NCBI GenBank assembly: GCA_963922565.1
Contig: CAWUIQ010000002.1
Location: forward strand, 74,418 to 138,417
Direction: 5' to 3'
Length of the DNA: 64,000 nucleotides
Source of the DNA: JBCBKL01 sp963922565
Lineage (GTDB): Bacteria; Pseudomonadota; Alphaproteobacteria; Rhodobacterales; Rhodobacteraceae
The notes below the pieces were generated by a model. It was not told the origin of the DNA. It saw only the letters and a list, made by a program, of their open reading frames with translations, and did no database searches. Positions 33,973 through 42,476 of this stretch are shown piece after piece (position 1 is the stretch's first letter; the number at the start of each line of letters is the position of its first letter). The translations under genes and the position numbers were made by a program.

Positions 33973-35045
33973 GACGTGGCCCTTTCGGTTGCGATCCAGC
34001 CATCGGCATAGACGCGGGTCTGGCGCTGTTTAAAGTCCAGATGCACGTCGCTGCCCGGTTCTGGGACCATGCCGTCGACCACGGCGTTGACGACCGTTTC
34101 ACCCGCCATCGCCTCAACGACGACATGGCGTCCGACGTCGGCGACCTTGCGGATTGTCGCTGGTATGCCGGCGTTCGAAAGGCGCACGTGTTCTGGTCTG
34201 ACACCGATCTCATACCGAGCGCCGCTGCCAGACACCCGGCCTTCAAGAGGGACGGGGTGGCCCATAAAGCGGGCGGTCCCGCCATCGACCTCACAGGGCA
34301 GTATATTCATCCCGGGCGAGCCGATGAAGTGACCGACAAAGGTGTGTTGCGGCCGCTCGAACAGTTCAACCGGTGTGCCGATCTGCACGATCACGCCGTC
34401 CTGCATCACCACGACCTGATCGGCAAAGGTCAGCGCCTCGGTCTGATCATGGGTGACGTAGATCATCGTGACGGCGGTTTCCTGATGCAGCTCTTTCAGC
34501 TTCGACCGCAGCTTCCATTTCAGCTCGGGGTCGATCACCGTCAGGGGCTCGTCGAACATGATGACGTTGACGTCTTCGCGCACCAGACCACGACCCATCG
34601 AGATTTTCTGTTTGTTGTCCGGCGTCAGGTTCGCCGCCCGCGTGGTCAGGCGGTCGTCAAGCTCCAGCATTGCCGCGATCTCGCGCACCCGGGTATCGAC
34701 ACGGCCATCATCCACGCCGCGATTTCGCAGCGGGAAGGCCAGATTGTCGTAGACGGTCATGGTGTCGTAGATGACCGGAAACTGAAAAACCTGCGCAATG
34801 TTGCGCTGATCCGGGGGCAGGGTGGTTACGTCTGAGCCGTCAAAGAGAATGCGGCCCTCGCTCGGTGTCAGCAGACCCGAAATGATATTCAGCAGCGTGG
34901 ACTTCCCGCAGCCCGATGGGCCCAGCAGGGCATAGGCGCCGCCATCGTCCCATTCCAGATCGATCTCTTTCAGGGCGTAGTCGTCCGCGCCCTGCGGATT
35001 GGGCAGATAGCTGTGGCGCAGGTTTTCCAACGTGATCCTAGCCAT
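33969..35045 (-). CDS. glpT: ABC transporter ATP-binding protein, GlpT-like (atypical signature)
   Basis: A 358-residue ATPase of the MalK/UgpC type. Walker A is G42PSGCGKST50, Walker B ends D165-E166, and the switch histidine is H199 (VTHDQTEA). Where LSGGQ is expected the sequence reads LTPDNKQ (140-146), so the signature motif is not canonical. A C-terminal regulatory beta domain follows residue 240. I chose ATG 35045, which overlaps glpS by 8 bases; a GTG 9 bases earlier is possible. Confidence 0.9.
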   Translation of the reverse strand: MARITLENLRHSYLPNPQGADDYALKEIDLEWDDGGAYALLGPSGCGKSTLLNIISGLLTPSEGRILFDGSDVTTLPPDQRNIAQVFQFPVIYDTMTVYDNLAFPLRNRGVDDGRVDTRVREIAAMLELDDRLTTRAANLTPDNKQKISMGRGLVREDVNVIMFDEPLTVIDPELKWKLRSKLKELHQETAVTMIYVTHDQTEALTFADQVVVMQDGVIVQIGTPVELFERPQHTFVGHFIGSPGMNILPCEVDGGTARFMGHPVPLEGRVSGSGARYEIGVRPEHVRLSNAGIPATIRKVADVGRHVVVEAMAGETVVNAVVDGMVPEPGSDVHLDFKQRQTRVYADGWIATERATS

Positions 35046-36120
35046 GCCCGACACCCCGCGCCGCCAGTGATCCGTCTGCGCCGAAATAATAGCACTGGCT
35101 GGGGATCATGTGAAATTCGTGTTCTTCGCCAACACTGTAGGGGTGCACGCCCGCTGACAGGCTGACCCATGTGCGCCCACCGACTAGGAAGTGGGCGACG
35201 CTTTCTGATCCACTGAGTTCGGTAATCTGGACCTGGCCCGTGACGGGCACGGACAGATCCTCGGGCGGCGTCGGTGTGACATGGTGCGGGCGGATCGCGA
35301 CGGTATAGCGGCCATCGGCGAGCCCTGCGGCCTCGTCAAAGACGGTCCAGCGCAGATCGTCCCCGATCCGCATCTGATCGCCCACTTTCTCGCATTCCGC
35401 CAGATTGATCGGCGGGTCGGAAAAGACCTGCGCGGCCGTCAGGCTCTGCGGCATCCGGTATGTCTGCGGGGTGGGGCCGAATTGGGTGATCCGTCCCTCA
35501 TGCACAAGCGCGGTATTGCCACCCAAAAGCAGCGCCTCGGTTGGTTCCGACGTGGCATAGACCACCACGGTGCCGCGACCGGTCAGCAGATCGGGAAGCT
35601 GTTCGCGCAGCTCTTCCCGCAGCTTGTAGTCGAGATTTGCAAGCGGCTCGTCGAGAAAGATCGCCTTTGATTCCTTGACGATGGCGCGGGCAAGTGCCGT
35701 GCGCTGCTGCTGGCCGCCAGACAGCTCTTGCGGGCGGCGGCCCAGCATCGGCCCAAGCTGCAGGATGTTCGCCGCCTCTTCGACGCGGCCCTCGATCTCG
35801 GACCGGGCCATGCCCTTGACGCGCAGCGGCGAGGCGATGTTTTCAAAGACAGTCATGTGGGGGTAGTTGACGAAAAACTGGTGGACGAGTGCGATTTCCC
35901 GCTTTTGCGGCGACACGCCGGTGACGTTCTGCCCATCGACCCAGACCTCGCCGCTTGTGGGGCGTTCGAGGCCCGCCATCAGCTTGATCAGGGTGCTTTT
36001 GCCCGCGTTCGTGGCCCCCAGCAGGATGTTGAAGCCGCCGATATCCAGCCTTAGCGATGTTGGGTGAATGTGCGTCTCGGTCCCGACCGTTTTCGTCACA
36101 TCTCTCAGTTCAAGCGTCAT
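35038..36120 (-). CDS. glpS: ABC transporter ATP-binding protein, GlpS-like (switch His missing)
   Basis: A 360-residue ATPase. ATG 36120 is chosen; the frame continues upstream but without features. Walker A is G35ATNAGKST43, the signature L133SGGQ137 is canonical, and Walker B has D157-E158. At the switch position the usual VTHD reads ATSE (Ser191), so the catalytic histidine is missing. A C-terminal regulatory domain follows. With GlpT it should form a heterodimer with one complete and one degenerate ATP site. Confidence 0.9.
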   Translation of the reverse strand: MTLELRDVTKTVGTETHIHPTSLRLDIGGFNILLGATNAGKSTLIKLMAGLERPTSGEVWVDGQNVTGVSPQKREIALVHQFFVNYPHMTVFENIASPLRVKGMARSEIEGRVEEAANILQLGPMLGRRPQELSGGQQQRTALARAIVKESKAIFLDEPLANLDYKLREELREQLPDLLTGRGTVVVYATSEPTEALLLGGNTALVHEGRITQFGPTPQTYRMPQSLTAAQVFSDPPINLAECEKVGDQMRIGDDLRWTVFDEAAGLADGRYTVAIRPHHVTPTPPEDLSVPVTGQVQITELSGSESVAHFLVGGRTWVSLSAGVHPYSVGEEHEFHMIPSQCYYFGADGSLAARGVGHG

Positions 36121-36170
36121 GAAACCCCGCCGCCAGGCCGTACCGTCCCGGCAATCGAAATCAACTGAAA

Positions 36171-36196
36171 TGGGGGTGCCCTGCAGGGCACCCCCA
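36171..36196. repeat. Perfect 26-base palindrome between glpV and glpS
   Basis: The sequence is an exact inverted repeat with half-site TGGGGGTGCCCTG, ending 7 bases after the glpV stop. In the glpV-to-glpS transcript it would fold into a very stable GC hairpin without a U-run. Such hairpins commonly protect the binding-protein mRNA from decay or partly stop transcription, giving more binding protein than permease. Confidence 0.8.
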
Positions 36197-36202
36197 GTTG
36201 GC

Positions 36203-37942
36203 TTAGTTGTTGGCCCACCGTGCGACCAGCTCGTCGTAATTGACGGTCTCGCCCTGTGGCTTTTCGTTGTCGAGTTTCGCCTTGGGCGCACCCGGCTGTG
36301 ACAGCCAGTATTCGGCGTCCTGCTCGTCGTTCAGGCGCGGGCCGCAGCCACCATAGACGTTGGCACCTTCGTCAGCAGCCTGCATCCGGGCCATGACCTG
36401 ATCCATCTCGCTGGCCAGACGGTCCATCGCTTCCTGCGGGGTGAAGGCGCCGGAGTTCACGTCACCGATCTGCTGCCACCAGATCTGGGCCAGCTTCGGA
36501 TAGTCCGGCACGTTGATGCCTGTCGGCGACCATGCCACGCGGTCAGGCGAGCGGTAGAACTCGACCAGACCACCCAGTTTCGGCGCGCGTTCGGTGAACG
36601 ATTCATGCCGGACGGTGCTGTCGCGGGTGAAGGTCAGACCGACATGGGATTTGCGCACATCGACAGTTTTCGACGTTACGAACTGGGCGTAGAGCCATGC
36701 AGCCTTGGCCCGGTCCTCTGGCGTGGATTTCAGGATCGTCCACGAGCCCACATCCTGATAGCCGACCTTCTGGCCTTCGGTCCAATAGGGGCCGTGCGGG
36801 CTGGGCGCCATCCGCCAAAGGGGGTTGCCCTCGGCATCGACGGTGTTGTTGCCCTCGGCCTGGCTCTTGACCATGTCAGCGGTGAAGGCGGTGTACCAGA
36901 AGATCTGCTGGGCCACGTTGCCTTGGCTGAGTGCCGGCAGCGACTGGTAGAAGTCATATGACGCCGCACCCGGAGGCGCGTAGTTGCGCAGCCACTCATC
37001 CCATTTGCGGATCGCATAGACCGCCGCCGGGCCGTTGGCCGCACCGCCGCGCGTTACGCTCGCACCGGTGGGGTTGCAGGTGCCGGCTTCCATCCGGATG
37101 CCCCATTCGTCAACTGGGATACCGTTCGGCTCGCCCACGTCGCCCGCACCGGCCATCGAAAGCCATGCATCGGTCATGCGCCAGCCAAGGTCAGGCGCGC
37201 GCTTGCCGTAATCCATGTGACCATAGATGCGGGTGCCGTCGATTTCCTTCACATCATTGGTGAAGAATTCGGCGATGTCTTCGTAAGCCGACCAGTTGAC
37301 CGGTACACCCAGATCATAGCCGTACTTTTCCTTAAAGGCGGCCTGCAGGTCTTCGCGGTCGAACCAGTCCTTGCGGAACCAATAGAGGTTGGCGAATTGC
37401 TGGTCGGGCAGCTGATAGAGCTTTCCGTCGGGGCCGGTGGTGAACTGAATGCCCATGAAGTCATCCAGATCCAGCGTCGGCGATGTAACGTCCGCCCAGG
37501 GGCCCGCCATCATGTCGGACAGGGGATAGGCCAGTTGCAGGCGCGAATGGGTTCCGATCAGGTCGGAATCGTTGACGTAGGCGTCATAAAGGTTCCGCTG
37601 GGTCTGCATTTGGGTCTGCACCGCCTGCACGACCTCGCCTTCACCAAGGATCTGGTGATTGACCTTGATGCCGGTGATTTCTTCGAACGCTTTAGTCAGC
37701 GTCTCAGATTCGTAGCCGTGGGTCGGAATGCCCTCGGACAGAACGTTGACCTCCATGCCCGAGAAGGGCTGAGCGGCATCAATAAACCACTGCATCTCGG
37801 CTTTTTGTTCGTCGCGGCTGAGTGTCGACGGCTGGAACTCGTCATCGATCCAACGCTCGGCTGCGGCCATATCGGCCCAACCACCGGGCGCGGACATCAG
37901 CAGAGCAAGCCCCGCTGTCGCGGAAAGCAAGTAACTACGCAT
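36203..37942 (-). CDS. glpV: ABC transporter substrate-binding protein, GlpV-like
   Basis: A 579-residue periplasmic binding protein, first gene of the six-gene importer operon. It has a signal peptide (MRSYLLSATAGLALLMSAPGG, cleavage near WADMA) and a family 1 extracellular solute-binding fold, with LPDQQFANLYWFRKDWFDRE and KVGYQDVGSWTILKSTPEDR as conserved parts. Its length is typical of GlpV (longer than sugar-binding relatives). The ribosome site AGGGAGGA is strong. The Rhizobium homologue binds glycerol; the divergent bhcBCD genes suggest a different substrate is possible here. Confidence 0.9.
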   Translation of the reverse strand: MRSYLLSATAGLALLMSAPGGWADMAAAERWIDDEFQPSTLSRDEQKAEMQWFIDAAQPFSGMEVNVLSEGIPTHGYESETLTKAFEEITGIKVNHQILGEGEVVQAVQTQMQTQRNLYDAYVNDSDLIGTHSRLQLAYPLSDMMAGPWADVTSPTLDLDDFMGIQFTTGPDGKLYQLPDQQFANLYWFRKDWFDREDLQAAFKEKYGYDLGVPVNWSAYEDIAEFFTNDVKEIDGTRIYGHMDYGKRAPDLGWRMTDAWLSMAGAGDVGEPNGIPVDEWGIRMEAGTCNPTGASVTRGGAANGPAAVYAIRKWDEWLRNYAPPGAASYDFYQSLPALSQGNVAQQIFWYTAFTADMVKSQAEGNNTVDAEGNPLWRMAPSPHGPYWTEGQKVGYQDVGSWTILKSTPEDRAKAAWLYAQFVTSKTVDVRKSHVGLTFTRDSTVRHESFTERAPKLGGLVEFYRSPDRVAWSPTGINVPDYPKLAQIWWQQIGDVNSGAFTPQEAMDRLASEMDQVMARMQAADEGANVYGGCGPRLNDEQDAEYWLSQPGAPKAKLDNEKPQGETVNYDELVARWANN

Positions 37943-38213
37943 TGTGATCCTCCCTGTTACAGCGGAAATAATTGGAGTCGCTGCACTTTTATGTTTCCGG
38001 GAAGATGAACCGGTGTCAACGGATCATCGACAATCGCCCGCGATTGAGGCAGCTGCTCGCCTTTTGGGCAGCCTGAAGTCGGGTGTGGTTGTGCCGCGCG
38101 AGGTCGGCGGTTTTGCGTTTCTGTTCGGGGATTTTGTTTACTATAGGAAACAAGCGCGCTATCTGGGGTGGAAAGGCTGCGGATGTAATCTGCGCGCAAC
38201 CCGGGGGTGTCAC
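37943..38213. promoter_or_regulatory. glpV-bhcB divergent control region with candidate operator
   Basis: This 271-base intergenic region separates the importer operon from bhcBCD. On the minus strand TTGACA at 38019-38014 is a good -35 for glpV, with a weak -10 (AAACATAA) about 17-19 bases on. On the plus side GTTTACTATAGGAAAC at 38136-38151 is a 16-base palindrome with one mismatched pair, 62 bases before the bhcB start, and is a candidate regulator site. The regulator itself (bhcR in other species) is not in the window. Confidence 0.5.
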
Positions 38214-39176
38214 ATGAAAGATCTCACGCATCTGCCCAATTATCAGGATGTGCTGGATGCCCATGAGCGCATCAAGCCGCATATCCACCGCACGCCGGTC
38301 CTGACCTCCGACTATTTCAATCGGCTCAGCGGCGCGGAGCTGTTCTTCAAATGTGAGAACTTCCAAAAGGCCGGGGCCTTCAAGGTCCGTGGGGCGACGA
38401 ATGCAGTTTTCGGATTGTCCGATGAGGTTGCGGCCAAAGGTGTCGCAACCCATTCGTCGGGCAACCACGCCTTGTCGCTGTCATACGCTGCCGGGCGGCG
38501 TGGGATCCCGTGCCATGTCGTGATGCCCCGCACTGCACCTCAGGCCAAGAAAGATGCGGTATGCGGCTATGGCGGCATCATCACCGAATGCGAACCATCG
38601 ACGTCATCGCGCGAAGAGGTGTTTGCCCGGGTCCATGCGGAAACTGGTGCGGACTTCGTACATCCATACAACGACCCGCGCGTCATTGCCGGGCAGGGGA
38701 CATGCTCGAAAGAGCTGATGGAGCAGGTCGACGGATTGGACGCCGTCATCGCGCCAATTGGCGGCGGCGGCATGGTGTCAGGCACCTGTCTCACGCTATC
38801 GACCGTTGCCCCGGATGTCGCGATCTACGCGGCCGAACCGGAACAGGCCGACGATGCCTATCGCAGCTTCAAGGCCGGGCACATCATCGCGGATGACGCC
38901 CCCCAGACGGTAGCGGATGGGCTGAAAGTGCCGCTCAAGGAAAACACTTGGCATTTCGTTTCGCAGCACGTGACCGATATCTTCACCGCATCCGAGCAAG
39001 AGATCATCGACGCGATGAAGCTGACCTGGCAACGCATGAAGATCGTGATCGAGGCCAGCTGTGCAGTACCCCTCGCCGTTATTCTCAAGAACCCAGACGT
39101 GTTCCGCGGCAAGCGGGTGGGCGTTATCATCACCGGCGGCAATGTCGATCTCGACACGCTGCCTTGGATCAAGTGA
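38214..39176 (+). CDS. bhcB: beta-Hydroxyaspartate dehydratase (BhcB)
   Basis: A 320-residue PLP-dependent dehydratase of the serine racemase/threonine dehydratase fold. Lys57 in AFKVRGATNA binds PLP; HSSGNHALSL and the phosphate loop IGGGGMVSG follow. ATG 38214 is chosen over the upstream frame because translation before it shows no features. BhcB converts (2R,3S)-beta-hydroxyaspartate to iminosuccinate. The identity rests on the two following genes, which match BhcC and BhcD; on its own it could be another threo-hydroxyaspartate or serine dehydratase. Confidence 0.87.
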   Translation: MKDLTHLPNYQDVLDAHERIKPHIHRTPVLTSDYFNRLSGAELFFKCENFQKAGAFKVRGATNAVFGLSDEVAAKGVATHSSGNHALSLSYAAGRRGIPCHVVMPRTAPQAKKDAVCGYGGIITECEPSTSSREEVFARVHAETGADFVHPYNDPRVIAGQGTCSKELMEQVDGLDAVIAPIGGGGMVSGTCLTLSTVAPDVAIYAAEPEQADDAYRSFKAGHIIADDAPQTVADGLKVPLKENTWHFVSQHVTDIFTASEQEIIDAMKLTWQRMKIVIEASCAVPLAVILKNPDVFRGKRVGVIITGGNVDLDTLPWIK

Positions 39177-39199
39177 ACCACTAGATTGGAGGCTGAGCC

Positions 39200-40363
39200 A
39201 TGAAAGACATCACTGATTTTGACGATTTCGAGGTTGGCTTTGACGTACCCGCCGTGCCGGGCATGGATGAGGCCGACATCCAGACCCCATGCCTTGTCCT
39301 CGACCTTGATGCGCTCGAGCGCAATATCAAAAAGATGGGGGATTACGCCAAGGCCCATGGCATGCGCCACCGGGTGCACGGCAAAATGCACAAGTCGGTC
39401 GATGTCGCAAAACTGCAGGTCGAACTGGGCGGCGCCTGTGGTGTCTGCTGCCAAAAGGTCAGCGAGGCCGAAGTGTTCGCCCGCGGGGGTATCAAGGATG
39501 TCCTCGTTTCAAACCAGGTGCGCGACCCGGCCAAGATCGACCGGCTTGCCCGCATGCCAAAGCTGGGTGCCCGCACGATCTGCTGCGTCGATGATCCGGC
39601 CAACGTGGCCGATCTGTCGGCGGCTGCCCAGAAACACGGAACCGAGATCGAATGCCTCGTCGAAATCGATTGCGGGGCAGGGCGCTGCGGGGTGACGACC
39701 ACACCCGAGGTCGTTGCCATCGCCAAGGCCATCGATGCCGCGCCGGGCCTGAAATTCGCGGGGCTGCAGGCCTATCAGGGCGCGATGCAGCACTTGGACA
39801 GCTATGATGACCGCAAAGCCAAGATCGATGTGGCCATCGCGATGGTGCGCGACGCGGTCGATGGCCTGAAGGCTGAAGGGCTGGACTGCGACATCGTCGG
39901 GGGTGGCGGGACCGGCTCCTACTATTTTGAAAGCAATTCGGGCGTCTACAACGAATTGCAATGTGGCTCCTATGCCTTCATGGATGCCGATTACGGTCGC
40001 ATCCTCGACAAGGGCGGCAAGCGGATCGATCAGGGAGAGTGGGAAAACGCGCTCTTTATCCTGACCAGCGTGATGAGCCACGCCAAGGCCGACAAGGCCA
40101 TCGTCGATGCGGGGCTCAAGGCTCAATCGGTCGACAGCGGTCTGCCGGTCATTCATGGGCGGACCGACGTGGAATACGTCAAATGCTCGGATGAGCACGG
40201 CGTCGTGGCGGACCCCGAAGGTGTGCTGGCCATCAATGACAAGCTGCGGCTCGTCCCCGGCCACTGCGATCCGACATGCAACGTGCACGACTGGTATGTC
40301 GGCGTGCGGGACGGCAAGGTCGAAACGCTGTGGCCCGTCTCGGCCCGGGGGAAAGCGTACTGA
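39200..40363 (+). CDS. bhcC: beta-Hydroxyaspartate aldolase (BhcC)
   Basis: A 387-residue PLP enzyme of the DSD1/D-threonine-aldolase fold. Lys62 in HRVHGKMHKSVDV is the PLP lysine, GGGGTGSYYFESNSGVYNEL binds the cofactor phosphate, and PGHCDPTCNVHDW supplies the metal ligands. It resembles Paracoccus BhcC (3-hydroxyaspartate aldolase) closely over its whole length from memory. The reaction is reversible: glyoxylate plus glycine to (2R,3S)-beta-hydroxyaspartate. It has an excellent ribosome site (GGAGG) and lies 23 bases after bhcB. Confidence 0.9.
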   Translation: MKDITDFDDFEVGFDVPAVPGMDEADIQTPCLVLDLDALERNIKKMGDYAKAHGMRHRVHGKMHKSVDVAKLQVELGGACGVCCQKVSEAEVFARGGIKDVLVSNQVRDPAKIDRLARMPKLGARTICCVDDPANVADLSAAAQKHGTEIECLVEIDCGAGRCGVTTTPEVVAIAKAIDAAPGLKFAGLQAYQGAMQHLDSYDDRKAKIDVAIAMVRDAVDGLKAEGLDCDIVGGGGTGSYYFESNSGVYNELQCGSYAFMDADYGRILDKGGKRIDQGEWENALFILTSVMSHAKADKAIVDAGLKAQSVDSGLPVIHGRTDVEYVKCSDEHGVVADPEGVLAINDKLRLVPGHCDPTCNVHDWYVGVRDGKVETLWPVSARGKAY

Positions 40364-41329
40364 ATGATTGTCGTATCTGAGGCGGCGGTGGCCGATCTGA
40401 TCACGGCCGAGGCCAGTTTTGACGCGGTCGAGGCGGTGTTTGCCGCGATGGCCCGGGGCAAGGCGCGGAACTTCCCCGTCATCCGCGAGGCACTGGGTCA
40501 TGCCGACGCGCTTTATGGCTTCAAGTCGGGCTTCGACCAGGCGGCGTTGACCCTTGGCCTGAAGTCCGGTGGCTATTGGCCAGGAAACGAGGCGCAGGGG
40601 CTGACCAACCACCAATCGTCGGTCTTTCTGTTCGATGCCGATACCGGGCGGTTGCATGCCGTCGTCGGGGGCAACCTGCTGACCGCGCTCAGAACGGCGT
40701 CAGCCTCGGCGGTTTCGATCAAGCATCTCGCGCGGCCCGACGCCAAGGTGCTCGGCATCATCGGGGCCGGGCACCAATCGGCCTTTCAGATACGGGCGGC
40801 GGCGGCGACTCATTCGTTCGAAAAGGTCATCGCGTGGAACCGGACGCCCGACCGGCTGCAGCGTCTTGCTGATGCGGCGGGCGACATCGGCCTGCCGTTC
40901 GAGGCCGTCGATCTTGCGCGACTCGGGGCCGAGGCCGATGTCATCATCTCGATCACGTCGAGCTTCGCCCCAATCCTCATGGACGCGCATGTGCGCCCGG
41001 GCACGCACATCGCCTGCATGGGCACCGACACCATGGGCAAGCAAGAGCTTGATCCGGCGAACCTTGCACGGGCCGCAGTGTTCACCGATGAGATCGCTCA
41101 ATCCGTGACGCTCGGCGAAGCGCAGCACGCGGTCAAGGCGGGTCTGATGGCCGAGGGTGACATCACCGAGATCGGCGCCGTCATCAACGGCGATCACCCC
41201 GGGCGGCGGGACGCCCTAGAGATCACGGTCTTTGATGGAACCGGCGTCGGTCTGCAGGATCTTGCCGTTGCCCGCGCCGTGGTGGATGCCGCCATCGCGA
41301 ACGGGACGGCAATCGAGGTCGACTTCTAA
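40364..41329 (+). CDS. bhcD: Iminosuccinate reductase (BhcD)
   Basis: A 321-residue NADH-dependent enzyme of the ornithine cyclodeaminase/mu-crystallin fold. The Rossmann motif appears as LGIIGAGHQSAFQIRAAAAT at about residue 128. It starts directly after the bhcC stop. BhcD reduces iminosuccinate to aspartate, regenerating the amino donor of the beta-hydroxyaspartate cycle. The overall sequence (YGFKSGFDQAALTLGLKSGG near residue 50) matches the BhcD type. Confidence 0.9.
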   Translation: MIVVSEAAVADLITAEASFDAVEAVFAAMARGKARNFPVIREALGHADALYGFKSGFDQAALTLGLKSGGYWPGNEAQGLTNHQSSVFLFDADTGRLHAVVGGNLLTALRTASASAVSIKHLARPDAKVLGIIGAGHQSAFQIRAAAATHSFEKVIAWNRTPDRLQRLADAAGDIGLPFEAVDLARLGAEADVIISITSSFAPILMDAHVRPGTHIACMGTDTMGKQELDPANLARAAVFTDEIAQSVTLGEAQHAVKAGLMAEGDITEIGAVINGDHPGRRDALEITVFDGTGVGLQDLAVARAVVDAAIANGTAIEVDF

Positions 41330-41366
41330 CGCAACCTCTGGTTCTCTGCGGACCGGGAGGTGCCGG

Positions 41367-42476
41367 ATGGGGCCATTGGCAACTTTGAAAGTGGTTGAGT
41401 TCTCGGGGCTTGGGCCTGCGCCGCTGGCCGGGCAATTGCTGGCAGATCTCGGGGCCGAGGTCATCGCCATCGACCGCGCCTCTGCCTCCTGGGATCCCAC
41501 CGACATCAACCGTCGTGGCAAACGGTCCGTGGCGCTGAACCTCAAGACCGACATCGGGCGGCAGGCCGCGCTCCGCCTCATCGAGGCGGCAGATGTGCTG
41601 ATCGAAGGTTTCCGGCCCGGCGTGATGGAAAAGCTGGGGCTGGGCCCCGCCGATTGCCCCGACACGCTGATCTATGCCCGCATGACCGGCTGGGGCCAGG
41701 ACGGACCGCTGTCGCAGACCGCCGGCCACGACATCACCTATCTGGCCCTGACCGGCGCACTGCACATGATGGGCTATGCCGACCGCCCACCATTGCCCCC
41801 GATCAACCTAGCCGCCGATTACGGGGGCGGGTCGATGTTCCTGATCTTCGGCATTCTGTCGGCTCTCTTCGAACGCGGTGTCTCGGGCAAGGGTCAGGTG
41901 GTCGATGCGGCCATGGTCGACGGCGTGCCCGCGATGATGGGGCTTTTGCACAGCCATATGGCCAGAGGGTATTGGACGGAGGCGCGCGAGGCCAACCTGC
42001 TGGATGGCGGCGCGCCATTCTATCGCTGCTATGAATGTGCTTGTGGTGGCTATCTCGCCGTTGGCGCCCTTGAACCACAGTTCTTTGCTGAATTCGTGCG
42101 GATCGCGGGGCTGCCCGCTCAGGAGTGTGAGACACAGATGGACCGTGCCACCTGGCCAGAAAAGCGGGCGCGCTATGCCGAACTCATCAGGTCCAAAACG
42201 CGCGATGAATGGGCAGCCTTGTTCGACGGCAGCGACGCCTGTGTGGCGCCTGTCCTGACCACGGCAGAGGCCGCGCTTCATCCCCATAACACCGCCCGAA
42301 CCCTCTTTCGGGGCGACGTTCTTCAGGCTGCCCCCGCGCCGCGCTTTTCGCGCAGCGCGCCCGCGTCCTGCCCGGACATCCGCGGGGCCGGGGCCGACAC
42401 AGAGGTGATCCTAAGCGAATTGGGCTATGATGCCGGAGAAATTCAGACCATGCGCAAATCGGGTGTGCTGACATGA
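41367..42476 (+). CDS. CaiB/BaiF family CoA-transferase or alpha-methylacyl-CoA racemase
   Basis: A 369-residue class III CoA-transferase-fold protein, starting at ATG 41367 after GGGAGG. N-terminal LKVVEFSGLGPAPLAGQLLA continues to LGAEVIAIDR, and GWGQDGPLSQTAGHDITYLA lies near residue 115. The AGHDITYLALTG region and its length match alpha-methylacyl-CoA racemase, where a His and an Asp act as base pair; a transferase role is the alternative. It follows bhcD by 37 bases and overlaps the next gene by 4 bases, so it belongs to the same operon. Confidence 0.87.
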   Translation: MGPLATLKVVEFSGLGPAPLAGQLLADLGAEVIAIDRASASWDPTDINRRGKRSVALNLKTDIGRQAALRLIEAADVLIEGFRPGVMEKLGLGPADCPDTLIYARMTGWGQDGPLSQTAGHDITYLALTGALHMMGYADRPPLPPINLAADYGGGSMFLIFGILSALFERGVSGKGQVVDAAMVDGVPAMMGLLHSHMARGYWTEAREANLLDGGAPFYRCYECACGGYLAVGALEPQFFAEFVRIAGLPAQECETQMDRATWPEKRARYAELIRSKTRDEWAALFDGSDACVAPVLTTAEAALHPHNTARTLFRGDVLQAAPAPRFSRSAPASCPDIRGAGADTEVILSELGYDAGEIQTMRKSGVLT

